From Leucogyrophana mollusca (Eukaryota > Basidiomycota > Agaricomycetes > Boletales): a stretch of 64,000 nucleotides of DNA. The stretch's first letter is position 1; the number at the start of each line of letters is the position of its first letter. Position numbers and translations under genes: made by a program. The notes below the pieces were generated by a model. The model ran no database searches. It was given only the letters and a program-made list of their open reading frames with translations, and was not told the DNA's origin. The DNA is taken from positions 62,001 through 126,000 of the forward strand of contig MU266377.1 of the NCBI GenBank assembly GCA_021014945.1, written 5' to 3'. Shown piece after piece: positions 13,001 to 23,100 of the stretch.

Positions 13001-13468
13001 GAATCTGCGCCTGCACCACCACTACAACATGGCGATTACTGGGTCAAGCCAGACCTGCAGGCTCTCAGAAAAACCGGCTATGAGGAGCTACTTGCTTTCA
13101 AGGATCTCGTTGTTGGGCGCATAGGCTACGGCGAGATACACTTCCAAGCTCCAGTGGATTTGACTGGACTTCCCAAACTCGGTGCACTCCTTGGCGAGCT
13201 TGTGCGATTCGACGACAAGGAGTGCAGCGTGTATCCTGACAGCGACGAGGCAGATAAGCCCCCACCAGGGTCAGGCCTGAACGTCGCTGCACGCATCATT
13301 TTGGTACGATGCTGGGCTACAGACAAGGCTACGCGGGAGCCGATCAAGGACGAAAAGCATGCGATGGCGGTGAAGCATCTGAAGAGGTTGAAGAGCATGA
13401 AGAACACGCACTTTGAAAGCTTTGACATCAACGAGGGTAAATGGACATTCACGGTGGATCACTTTTGA
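10017..13468 (+). CDS. NUP98: NUP98/Nup116-type GLFG nucleoporin, 1021 aa
   Basis: FG nucleoporin of the nuclear pore permeability barrier. Eight exons join in frame: 10017-10137, 10187-10297, 10351-10626, 10684-10835, 10902-11367, 11421-11549, 11603-11815 and 11871-13468. Residues 1-170 and about 225-620 are FG/GLFG repeats with polyglutamine. Between them (about 170-220) lies a Gle2-binding (GLEBS) motif, visible as LQYQTITAMPAYRGTSLEEL followed by RFQDYQQGR. The last 150 residues form the NUP98 autoproteolytic domain (from GDYWVKPDLQALRK to WTFTVDHF). The reading frame stops directly after His-Phe, which is the cleavage position in NUP98-NUP96 precursors. The protein therefore seems to be made already ending there, as a stand-alone Nup98/Nup116-like product. 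NUP96 must lie elsewhere. Confidence 0.93.
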
Positions 13469-15130
13469 TATCAGTCATAGTAAATGATTGCTCCTGTTCG
13501 CTGCATAGGGTTGTTAGGCGCTGATTTTGGTATTCTGCTCTATTAGCTCTATTAGTACGCGAAGTCGCTGTCTGTCCGTTGTTAAGTAGTTTAGTTTGTA
13601 GTTACGAGGAGTACGCGTATGTAGCTTTGGATCTTACAGTTTAAGACACGACGGTGTTCGCACGACCCCGTGGTAAAAAAGACAAGACAAAGATACAATC
13701 TGATTGGCTGACCGACGTGTGAGAATTTCTCGGCGCTTTCCGAGAATCCAAGCTTCCAGTCCGAGTTGACAGTTATCTGAGCTTAGCATTTATATACTGC
13801 AATATAATAAGCTACATAATGAGCTAAGACATGGTCCCTAACTACTTGAAGATAGATTGGGGTTCAAAGTGGTGGATGGTAGAAGTAGAATGTGAGAGGG
13901 GGTTGACAGAAGACATGTCAGAATATTCAGAGAGACTGGTATTTCAGTTCACTGAACTCATTGACTCAACACAGCCCATCCATAGATCCCAATCAGATAG
14001 TGTAGAGATTAAATACTTGACCACTCAGATTTGGGGAGCCCTTGCATGTTTGCAACAGATTCCCTGCTTATTTGAATTTACTGTCCTATTTGTTCTACTG
14101 TGCATAGCATGGCAATGAAAATCGATGGTGGAAGGTAAAGTGTAGGGATAGATAAAAATGAGAGACATCATAGGGGATAATTGCAACTGAATGATCTGAC
14201 AAAAAGTATAAGTCAGATAAAATCTTGGTGCATGGGAGGAAACGGGATGTGGGGCAGTGTCAAATCCAGTTCCTCTGGTGCCTTCCAGGGAACTCCAGAT
14301 GAAGGAGTGAGCATAGGGAATAGACAGAATGGATATGGGCTGTTTCCGGAGTGGATGGAACTTCGGCTCCAACTTATGTGTTGTGTCAAAACCCATTAAC
14401 TCCGAGACATTCTGAAGCTTAGGAGTTGCACTCCAACCCCGGACTGTCCAGAGTTAGTATACCATTGTGCAGAGCACTATTGTTGTACACTCCATTGTAC
14501 TCTGCTCTCTATGGCACTAAGTGAATGGTACCTCTGCCCTATATATAGTTTTATTTTACTGTAGTGCACCTCAGTTGTTATCTGCCTACCTCCAGGCACC
14601 GGCCGAGCCCTGGACTAACTCCGGAATTCCTTAGATTTGTCATGTTGTGCTCTTGCTCGAGTTCAGTTCCCGATTTCAGAGGGAGAAGTCGGAATGACTT
14701 CAGAGGATGAAGGATGGGTAAGGAAACTTAGAGAAATAAGGACAAGAGACTTAGGAAAGAACAGAGGATTTGACATCGGAACAATTCAAGTGTCCAACAT
14801 ATGCAAGAAAACAGTAAGGAAATATTGGATTTAATACCAATATGGAGGCTTTTTTGGATCAATTTTATGTGTATATTATAATAGTGCTTGCCACGGACTG
14901 AATAATGAATACATATATATGTTAGGTGTGTTATAATATTGATTTTCAGACACTAAGTATCTCACTTAAATATTGTCTCTCAGATAGAGTCCCGTGGTGC
15001 CCACGGGTCCTAAGTGCTCGTATAATATAACGACAATGAAATGTGTAAAGACTCGTGTCGTCATTCGACCATCAATGCTTGGGAACGACATGGGCCCAAA
15101 GCCAGCCACCCCTTGCTTCTGAACCCTACC
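13469..15130. repeat. AT-rich, repeat-like island with a terminal hairpin
   Basis: A 1.66-kb gap with no convincing gene. From about 13770 to 15010 base composition becomes clearly more AT-rich than the flanking genes. The short frames there (for example 13831-14118) have no recognisable domain. A promoter-like TATATATA lies near 14541. A perfect 7-bp hairpin (CCCGTGG TGC CCACGGG, 14991-15007) is followed by TCCTAA. The stretch looks like an old or non-autonomous mobile element, possibly Helitron-like, but no transposase, helicase, paired LTRs or target duplication could be recognised. Confidence 0.35.
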
Positions 15131-16103
15131 ATGAAGGTACACATGGCGTCGAGTCATATCCGCTCTCGAATGCTTACCATAACCATTTGCAGATCCTGTC
15201 GGAAGAAGAAATCAAAGGGCACAATGCAGTTACTACCAGAGGTGCCCTTGAAGGTGCACTGGTTGGGTCAGCCGTCACTTTACCAAGTTTCTACTACCTA
15301 AACCGCCGTTGGCCTTATTACCGTGCTCTCCCACTGCCACTCAAGGCGCTGGGAGCTGTAATCATCATTGGGCCATTGGTATCTATCAGAGCTGAGCAGC
15401 GCGGACTGGAGTATGATCGTGCGCACTGGTGCGTTGTAGTGTGGGCTATGATGTCAGAACTGCTCAAGCGCTTGTAATCGCAGGAAGGGTGCCGGCAAGA
15501 TGGAACTCGACAGGGAGGCGATGGAAGAGCATGCGCGGTGGGCTGGGTTGAGCGCCGGCGACAAAGTTGCGGACTGGGCTTCAAAGCACCAGCTCAGCGT
15601 CATTATCGGTAGTTGGGCACTCGCTATGGGCGTGGCGGGCAACATCATTTTGCGTGATCCGTACGTGCAGTGTTTCGGCTGTGAATCTAGCCTTGACTCA
15701 CACCTGAATAATAGCTTGCAGACGATGCCCCATAAGGTATGGATTTGGGAACGCCACCGATGATGTCGGGGAACAGGTCGTTTGATGTGTACTTTACTAG
15801 GTCGTTCAAGTCCGTATGTGGGCTCAGGGGCTGACAATTGGCGTCTTGATTGCCGCCGCTGCCCTCACCCATGCCCACCGGGCTGATGCGGCTAATATGA
15901 GACGGGTACAAGGCCTCTTCATCCTGTGGTAACACAGCTAACAAAGATTTCCTGCTACAGATTCCCGCTGACCACTCCTGGGAACATCTAGTTCGTCTCT
16001 ATGTTGATGTAGTTGGTTCCCTTTCGCTGATCAATCTATCTTCAAGTTGGAAGAGCAACGTATTGAAAAGGAGCAGGCGCAGAAGGCAGAAGCAGCTGTG
16101 TAA
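15131..16103 (+). CDS. RCF2: respiratory supercomplex factor 2-like HIG1 protein
   Basis: Mitochondrial inner-membrane protein of the HIG1/Rcf family, which associates with complexes III and IV. Seven exons join in frame to 209 aa: 15131-15136, 15193-15428, 15484-15664, 15722-15736, 15801-15905, 15961-15990 and 16047-16103. The protein begins MKILSEEEIKGH and has membrane-type stretches ALEGALVGSAVTLPSFYYL and LKALGAVIIIGPLVSI. The C-terminal HIG1 domain has two hydrophobic helices (LSVIIGSWALAMGVAGNIIL and LTIGVLIAAAALTHA), and the protein ends in a charged helix. The first coding exon is only 6 nt (Met-Lys), and the fourth is 15 nt. This start is preferred because Met-Lys-Ile-Leu joins the family N-terminus. 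Confidence 0.85.
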
Positions 16104-16472
16104 TAGTTGTGTCGCAGCATCAACATCAATTGTCCGAATTTGTATCCACTTCAACCGTCTTTGTATCTCTTCATTCCATCCACTGTATTTCGCACTGTGA
16201 TTCACAAATTGGGAACGGAGCACGTTCACCTATTATGCCACCATTCCTTCTATGTTTGATCGCTCTAGTGCAGTTTATATTGAGCAAGGACAGGAAAGTA
16301 GCTCTAAATCCAGTGTACGCGCAATAGATTAAACAACACTTGCAAGCAATGGCGTGGGCATAGCCAGGAATATCGTGAAAGATAAACATGATATACGCAG
16401 AAAGAGGAACTCGACCACGAACGTTATCTACAAGACCGCTTAGACGGTCTGGCAGAACGTCTCCGGGAACAT
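16104..16472. other. convergent intergenic gap, nothing recognised
   Basis: The 3' ends of RCF2 and the cytochrome b5 gene face each other across this stretch. It should contain both 3' UTRs. I see no further feature. Confidence 0.5.
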
Positions 16473-17168
16473 TTATGTGGAACTGTAGAAGCGCCATGCA
16501 AAGTATGCTCCAAGAAGACCAAGGGGAACGAAGTACATCATGCTGAAACGTTCAAAGGACATTGAGTTTGGCAGCGCAACGAAGCGACAAGTGAAACATA
16601 CTTTGAGCCCTGCTCCACAGCGGAGTTAACGCTGGCATTTGAGTTTCCAGGTCGGACAGACTTGATTTTCAGGGCCTAGATTGAAACAAATGGCAATGAA
16701 TGAATTTATCACGTCAGGGAAGAAACCCAAGTTGCTCTTACACCGTCTTTCTCAAATTCACCGACCAGCATGGCGGGCAGAAGCTCACGTGCTTCATCCG
16801 AGTGACCGACGTCCTCGAACGCCTCCGTTGCGTCCTTGCCTAGAGAAAAGCTAGGATAAGGAGCAGGACACATAGGCCGACGAGAAGTACGCACCGGCTT
16901 CGGCCAAAATCACCTCGTCACCTCCAGGATGCTGAGAGAAAAGTACTAGCGATTAGACAAGGGAATTTTCACGCAATAAATGGAAGTGCTGACCTCGTCA
17001 ATGAATTTGGTGACGTCGTAGACTTGAGTAGAACCGAACGTCGCTGCGCGTCAAAGCTTGGATGGATTGTGAAGTGACCACGTACGCACCCTTTTCGTGA
17101 AGAAGGACCCAGAGGCTTTCCTTCTTGGCGTTAGCCTGGAGTTGTTCGAGGGTAATTATCTTGGCCAT
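16473..17168 (-). CDS. cytochrome b5, tail-anchored
   Basis: Small haem protein that passes electrons to lipid desaturases and other ER oxidases. After splicing the protein is about 135 aa. It starts [20 protein letters not shown], followed by [19 protein letters not shown], whose HPGG carries the first haem-ligand histidine, and [13 protein letters not shown], which carries the second. A Ser/Asn-rich linker leads to the C-terminal membrane anchor [19 protein letters not shown], which ends four residues before the stop (plus-strand 16473-16475). This is the usual ER tail-anchor layout. The reconstruction needs introns of normal length with GT donors. Which of several fungal cytochrome b5 paralogues it is cannot be told. 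Confidence 0.9.
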
Positions 17169-17944
17169 TGTAGACAGTTGAAGGGACGGGGAAGAAAGAA
17201 AGACAAGGACGTTGAGTGCGACGGAAATGGAGCTCGCAGATAGACAGAAACAGGGCGCTTCTCTTGGTGTCGTATAAAAACCGTACCAGAAACGAATTTT
17301 CTCACACAAATCGGGAACACTCGCATAACAATGTCAATTTCAATGACCCACAGAAGCCGAATACCGAGGTTAAAAATTAGCAGTCATAAAGCCAGCGTAA
17401 CATCAGTGGCGGAGAATGTAAGATCGCGAAGCTTGTGATATGGAGCACACAATAACGGGTAGCAGAAAATGTATATTGCAATGGTCCTGAAACAAGAGTC
17501 ATGTCCGCATCGGTTTAGTACTCGAATGACCACGGTAGATACACAAAGTAACTGGACATTCAAGCGTGGACCAAGCACACTCTGAAAAGCTAGATCTTCC
17601 ACTCCGCGAGTTGAAGGAACGAAAGCACTGTGAGCTGTGTCCCTAGGCATTGGCAGGTGGGGTGCATCTATCATAGTATGATGGATCCGGCATTCGTTGT
17701 CGATGGCGTTGAATGACCTGTGAGTCCGTAGAATCACCGCTGATTGAACGCCGTCGACAACAATGCACTGGTAAGTACGACAGGAAAAAAAAATCGCGAA
17801 CATTTATGGGGATGCCGCAGATTATAAGCACTTCAATTTAAAGCGGAGTTGAATTCCACCAACGGCATTTGCCGAATAGTCTTCCATGTGCACACGCTCC
17901 TCTTGACATCGACACGCTCCGCAAGAACGACAAAGTCCACCGCG
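17169..17944. other. divergent intergenic region, no gene seen
   Basis: A 776-bp gap between divergent genes (cytochrome b5 and the membrane nucleoporin). Minus-strand frames at about 17384-17831 have no recognisable domain and no splice-supported extension. Both promoters must lie here. Confidence 0.45.
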
Positions 17945-20900
17945 ATGGCCTTCGACGACGAGCACGCCGACATCCTCGGCGGCCCAATCTTGCAAAGCCC
18001 CAGTAGAGGCTACTTTCAGCAATGGTCCGAGTTTTCCCTATTCTTCAAAGGCTCTCTGTTGGTGGGACTAGGTCTTCTCGTATGGCTTCTTTCAATACGC
18101 GCCCGTGAGGAACTGCAAAAGTGGAGGGAGTTGGGTTACCGAAAGTGAGTCACTAATATCGCTGGTCCCACAGAAGCTTACATTTCCCCAGAGCTATGCG
18201 TAGAAAGTACGGCATTCCCGACGCAGACTGCAGACCTTTCGCGGTTGCGTATGCTGCCGCCACCCGGGCTCGCGCTGAACGCGAGGCTCAAGAGAGGTCA
18301 AAGCATCAACAAGATACTGACCAACCTCCGGCACCGGGTCCACGTAACGCGTTGCGGGATACCCAGGAGCTCCGGAGACGATTTGCGGGTGCCGGTGAGT
18401 GACACGATGCTCTACCCGTTGTATCTGATCTAATCCACCACGCTTCATTACAGCTGCTGTGGCAGTGCCAGATCGTCGGTCACCTGTTAAACGTGCTCCT
18501 TCTGGCTACGATCAGAAGCGTGCTGATATCGACCCGCTCAACTTCGCCGATCGATACAATTCCAGCCCTCGTGTAGATATAGTCGAGCCCGTGCAATATT
18601 CACCTCCTCGGACTAAAGCATCACTCGGACGCTCCAGCAGAAAGAATCTGTTTTTGAATGGAAATTTGCCTTTGGAAGACACCAAGAAGCGGTCATGGGA
18701 CGAGGCGAGCGATCCAGAGCCAGAGCCCACCAAAAAATCTCGCGTAGACGGCGGTGAGCTTACTGATGGCGATGAAAACGCTGGGCGGAATAACCAGTCC
18801 AGCGGACAAGCCCGACCTTCACGGGGCTCAAAGCGTGAATTCGTTTCGGAAGACGACGAAGACGCATACATGCGCGTGAATAGTCGCGATAAGCGACCAC
18901 GGAATGTATCACGCGAAATATCGCCGGATATGGATGAGCCGATGGACGAAGATCTTGATGATGAAGGCGAGCTTCACACTATTCCACGGGGCAAAAAGCG
19001 TGACCGTGCGGAGGCTGGTTCAACGTTTGGTGGCGACGATGAAGACGACGCAGCGGAGAGCGAGAAGGCTAGCCGTCGTCGGAAACGTCGGACGGTCCCG
19101 AAACGGAAATCGGAGGCACACTCTCGAAGCAAGAAGCGGGACCGCGAGGCTGGGTCACCTGATAGCGACGGTGAAGGCGGCGGTGGCTCTGATGGTTCTC
19201 CTAGGAAGGGTCGGTCGTCGAGAAAGAAGAGGGACAAGAAAGCAATGTCAGAGGAGTCGCATAGCGATGTGTCGATGGACGGTTCCCATGTGTCGAAGGA
19301 TCCGCTTTGTAAAGGAAGGAAAATCGGCGAAGAGTGGGAAGCTGGCGGTGTGCAATACAAGGTTGGGAGCAATGGGGAACACTTACGTCTTACTCTGGTC
19401 AAGAAAGCACGAAATAAATACCCCATGGTAAGTTTTTCGTGTTGAGGCTGTTGTCTATACTGACTTGCCCCATAGCCCAAAGATTCCCAGCACCCCGACC
19501 GCTCTGCCAATATGGAAATATACGTCGAGACTTGGATGACAGAGGAACAGTACAAGGCGGCTGAGGAAAGACAGGAACTCGTATGGCAAGATACCCCTAG
19601 GCCCTCTGCTGAACCTCAAACGCCCAGCGATGTCCCAGACTCTCCGACAAAGACAGGAAAGACACTCCTTTGGGATCTGACAAAGGACAGCCCCGCCCCA
19701 AACCGCCGTTTTCGACAATCGATCGCCACCAGTGCTGGCCTGCGCATCAATCCTTTCCAGCAGTCGCAAGCTGCCCCTTCAGGACGTCGTGTTGCCTCCT
19801 CCAATATCGGGTCCCCTGCCGTTTTCGCCAACACCGCCGGAAGTCCAACACGGCGCGTGTTCTCCAAATGGGAGAAGCAAGATCTCGAAGCCGAGGCAAT
19901 GGCCAGAATGCGCGCTAAGATGCAGGAACAGAAGAAGGCTGGTAGTCCCCTTGGCAAGACAAGTGAGCTGGCTGCCAGCGCAACTGCACCGGAATTAGGG
20001 GCGAAACCCCCTACCGTGCCGATCATCACGCTTACCCCACCGTCCGCTCCCAGCTCTAGTCTCAGCTTCCAGAAGCAGGAATCGAAGCCCACACAACCCT
20101 CGGAGACCAAAGCAACACCGGCCTCCTTCTCTTTCGGACCTGCTCCTATCACTGCAGACACGTCCAAAGTATCTGCGCAAACCAAAGAAGCTGAAACAAT
20201 TACCTCCGTCCCGGCATTCTCTCTCCCACCTGCGGTGAACAAAACATCGACTTCGTTTAGCCTTGGCACTAGTCAGCCTGCAAGCGCACCATCCCAACCC
20301 GCGGTGTCTTCCGCACCAACGTCGTTTTCCTTTGCTCAACCACCTAAGCAACCTAATACCGCATCAGCTCCAGCCTCATCTGCTCCCGCTGTTCCAAATT
20401 TCTTCGCCATAAAACCCTCCACTGGCGCTTCTACTGCATCATTTGGTGGCCCCAATACAGAGCAGAAGCAGCAATCGAATGCCCAATTCAGCTCGACTAC
20501 CAACACAATTAGTGTGCCCACTCAAAGCACAGAATCTGTCAAACCACCAGCTTTCAGCTTCGCCAAGCCGAGTGTTCCGGCATCTGGTATCTCTGCTGCT
20601 CAGCAGCCGAGTAAGATGGCTTCGTTTAACAACCCTTCTTCTACTTCGGGCCCTTCGCCGTCTGCCCCCGCTGCTGAAACCACTACTGCACCCCCGAAGT
20701 TTGATTTTGGTATTAAACCTAAACCAGCGAGCTCGGCACCCAAATCAACTGCATCGACGTCGGCCGAGACCACGAAATCCGTATCTCCAGCCCCCACCGA
20801 AGGACAGTCGTCAGGGTCCATTGCCCCGCCGAAATTCTCCTTTGGCCAGCCGTCTACTGGGTCTGCTTTCGGGTCCTCTGGTGCCTCATCAGCTGGTCTT

Positions 20901-21692
20901 CCTCCCAAACCAGCTGACGAAGCACCGAAATTTTCCTTCGGCCAACCGCCAGCCGCGTCCCCATTCACGCCATCGAGCAATCCAGGTGCTCCACCGTCCG
21001 CGCCCAAACCCCTGTTTGGATTTGGGAGTGCACCGGGCGGATCCGCTTTCGGGGCAACGTCTGGGGGAGATGCACTTAAAAAAGCGGCTACCGGCGAAAA
21101 TGCGCCTAAACCTGCGACCTCAGCTCCCACATTCGGGGGTAGCGGGTTTGGTGCATCCGGCAGCATCTTCGGCAAGTCAAGTGCACCAGCGGGAGGAGAT
21201 ACATCATCCACGTCGACAATTAACCCTGGCCCTTCTGGGGTTTTTGGCGCCAGCACAGCGTCAAGTAATCCCTTTTCAACGACGCCGGCGGGATCTCCAG
21301 CACAGACGAATTCATTCTCGTTCGGTGGTGTTTCCAAACCTTTAGAGGGTCCGAAACCCCCCGCCGTTGGTGACAGCAGTGGGACCACGAAGCCCCTTTT
21401 CTCGTTTGGAAAGAAGGCCGAAACATCTGCATTTAGTGGATTTGGGGCTTCACCAGCACCGGCAGGCTCGAGTGAAGCCAAGCCTGCCAGCTCTCCTTTT
21501 TCTTTCGGCGCCTCCTCGTCATCACCATTCGGCCAACCTTCCACTATTCCAAACCCCACTGCTAACTCATCGACTCAGCCCCAGTCTCCGTTTGGAAAGC
21601 CTTCGCAACCTACACCAAGCACATTCGGTTTCACAGGGAGTGGCTTTTCATTCGGGCAGGCTGCAAGCCAAAATCAAAAGCAGCAACAGTGA
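17945..21692 (+). CDS. FG nucleoporin with N-terminal membrane segment (POM121-like layout), 1197 aa
   Basis: Four exons (17945-18144, 18192-18394, 18454-19427, 19476-21692) join in frame to 1197 aa. Residues about 31-51 form one strong transmembrane helix (LFFKGSLLVGLGLLVWLLSI) followed by a basic stretch. Residues about 130-400 are disordered, with alternating acidic and KKR/RKRR basic clusters that look like nuclear-localisation signals. A conserved-looking block around 410-490 includes GEEWEAGGVQYKVG and PKDSQHPDRSANMEIYVETW. The remainder, to the C-terminus, is rich in FSFG, FGxP and SAFG repeats typical of nucleoporins. Nuclear pore function is inferred from the FG repeats, and anchoring in the pore membrane from the N-terminal helix. 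Both halves were checked to be one continuous spliced frame. No exact named fungal orthologue is recognised. Confidence 0.8.
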
Positions 21693-21713
21693 TTGGTCTC
21701 GTGCTTGGACTTT

Positions 21714-22015
21714 CCCAGACTCCAACCAGTCGGCAGGTGTGTAGAGAGCCTCATCCTAGAAATCTGTACAAGTCCTTCATCGTGTAGTGCAGCCACAAAC
21801 CAAACACAACCACATTTTAGTTATTCCGAACTTATACCGAAACTTGTTGGGCTCTAACACACCAAGCCGACTGGCACAAAACACGGTGGCGCAAAATTTG
21901 CTTCTGTTTGGCCCACCGAAGAAGCTCACCGAGCAACCAAGAAAACCCGGCCACACCGCCGTCACGGTCAGTGGTGTGACAAAACTATATACATTGCCAA
22001 CCAAAGGGCACCCAA
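21714..22015 (+). repeat. left terminal inverted repeat arm
   Basis: Matches the reverse complement of 22505-22806 at 300 of 302 positions by eye. The differences are G/A in the GAAGAAGCTCACC stretch and G/A in CCAAAGGGCACCC. Confidence 0.9.
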
Positions 22016-22804
22016 GATTAGGATTTCTGACACTGACTCCGTTTGTTCGCTTCCAGGGTCCCGATTTCGACTGTTTGACCATCTTTGTAGTGAGTACATA
22101 TTTTATTAAAAGCCTTCCTATAGTTAGCCTGGGTTTGGGAAGAACAAGAAAAATCTCGGGTGAAGAGAATATTTTATGAAGTTATTGGATGTCGGCATGA
22201 CAAGCCAAGGTTTTGAGCTGGCACTGAGTCCAATATTGGTACTCCCAAGAGCGTTGCAAGTACAGCCGAGTTTTGCTATTCATATATGTCTGTTGCCATC
22301 AGTTCTTGTTGTGCTTATGGCGTAATGGTTATCACTACAGTATTTTTGGTTCAAAGCCCGAGGGTTCGATTCCCGGTCCCCACACTTCTTTTTTTTGGTG
22401 GGTGCCACAGCCTCCCAAGAGTCTTGTCTGGTATCGTATAGTATTCAACTCATTTTCGGGGCCTCCTGCCTCAACTTTCCGGGTTAGTGTCGAAACCTTT
22501 ATATTTGGGTGCTCTTTGGTTGGCAATGTATATAGTTTTGTCACACCACTGACCGTGACGGCGGTGTGGCCGGGTTTTCTTGGTTGCTCGGTGAGTTTCT
22601 TCGGTGGGCCAAACAGAAGCAAATTTTGCGCCACCGTGTTTTGTGCCAGTCGGCTTGGTGTGTTAGAGCCCAACAAGTTTCGGTATAAGTTCGGAATAAC
22701 TAAAATGTGGTTGTGTTTGGTTTGTGGCTGCACTACACGATGAAGGACTTGTACAGATTTCTAGGATGAGGCTCTCTACACACCTGCCGACTGGTTGGAG
22801 TCTG
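21716..22804. mobile_element. non-autonomous TIR DNA transposon, 1089 bp, 9-bp target duplication
   Basis: Two arms of 302 bp (21714-22015 and 22505-22806, including flanking matching bases) are inverted copies with two mismatches and no indels. The element reads CAGACTCC at one end and GGAGTCTG at the other. The 9-mer GGACTTTCC lies directly outside both ends (21707-21715 and 22805-22813). Long terminal inverted repeats with a 9-bp target duplication fit a Mutator-like (MULE) non-autonomous element. The CAG/CTG ends also recall KDZ elements, although those duplicate 8 bp. The ~490-bp core has no transposase and holds a tRNA-like sequence. Insertion is about 25 bp after the stop codon of the upstream nucleoporin, hence probably in its 3' UTR. 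The near-identity of the arms suggests a recent insertion. Confidence 0.85.
22312..22388 (+). other. tRNA-like sequence with Pol III terminator inside the transposon core
   Basis: TGGCGTAATGGTTATCAC resembles a tRNA A box, and GGGTTCGATTCCC resembles a B box/T loop. A run of eight T follows at 22389-22396. The anticodon and acceptor stems do not pair properly, so it is a decayed tRNA or the head of a tRNA-derived SINE rather than a working tRNA. Asp/Glu-like D-arm spelling is the closest resemblance. Confidence 0.5.
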
Positions 22805-22806
22805 GG
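22505..22806 (-). repeat. right terminal inverted repeat arm
   Basis: Inverted partner of 21714-22015. It ends in GGAGTCTGGG before the duplicated target sequence. Confidence 0.9.
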
Positions 22807-23009
22807 ACTTTCCCGTGCAAGATCTTGTAAAGTAGGCATGCATTTTTCGCTCACATAGTACATTAGATTTACAAAGTCAATCATGTTGTCTCGGGCTCTA
22901 CTTCTCCGAGTTCACGGCTTCCTGATCCTGGCCTCTTGTATAGTTACACTCAGCAGGTGCTCACTCGGCGGTGGCATTCTATAATGTTTGGAAATCAAGT
23001 AGTGATATC

Positions 23010-23100
23010 GGCCGCCTGGCGAAATGGCATCGCGTCTGACTACGATACAGCTAATGCTTCCGTAATCAGGAGATTGCAGGTTCGACCCCTGCGGTGGTCA
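23010..23100 (+). tRNA. tRNA-Arg(ACG) with a 19-nt intron
   Basis: The acceptor stem GGCCGCC pairs with GGTGGTC, with discriminator A at 23100. The D stem is GCGA/TCGC. The anticodon stem is TCTGA/TCAGG with anticodon ACG, and the T arm is GCAGG TTCGACC CCTGC. The anticodon loop is enlarged to 26 nt, which places a 19-nt intron at the canonical position after base 37. The T-rich terminator starts just after the gene (about 23104-23112). Identity rests on the ACG anticodon and arginine-tRNA-like arms. Confidence 0.9.

Noticed and set aside
13831..14396. Overlapping frames in the AT-rich island, considered as a retroelement gag
   Set aside because: No zinc knuckle, protease or reverse transcriptase motif, and no paired LTRs were recognised.
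17384..17831. Minus-strand frames between cytochrome b5 and the membrane nucleoporin
   Set aside because: No recognisable domain and no splice pattern; best left as intergenic.
22312..22388. Functional tRNA inside the transposon
   Set aside because: The acceptor and anticodon stems do not pair, so it is reported only as tRNA-like.
22270..22745. Frame through the right TIR arm
   Set aside because: The long frame is a by-product of the inverted repeat; the mirrored frame occurs in the left arm. No domain is present.
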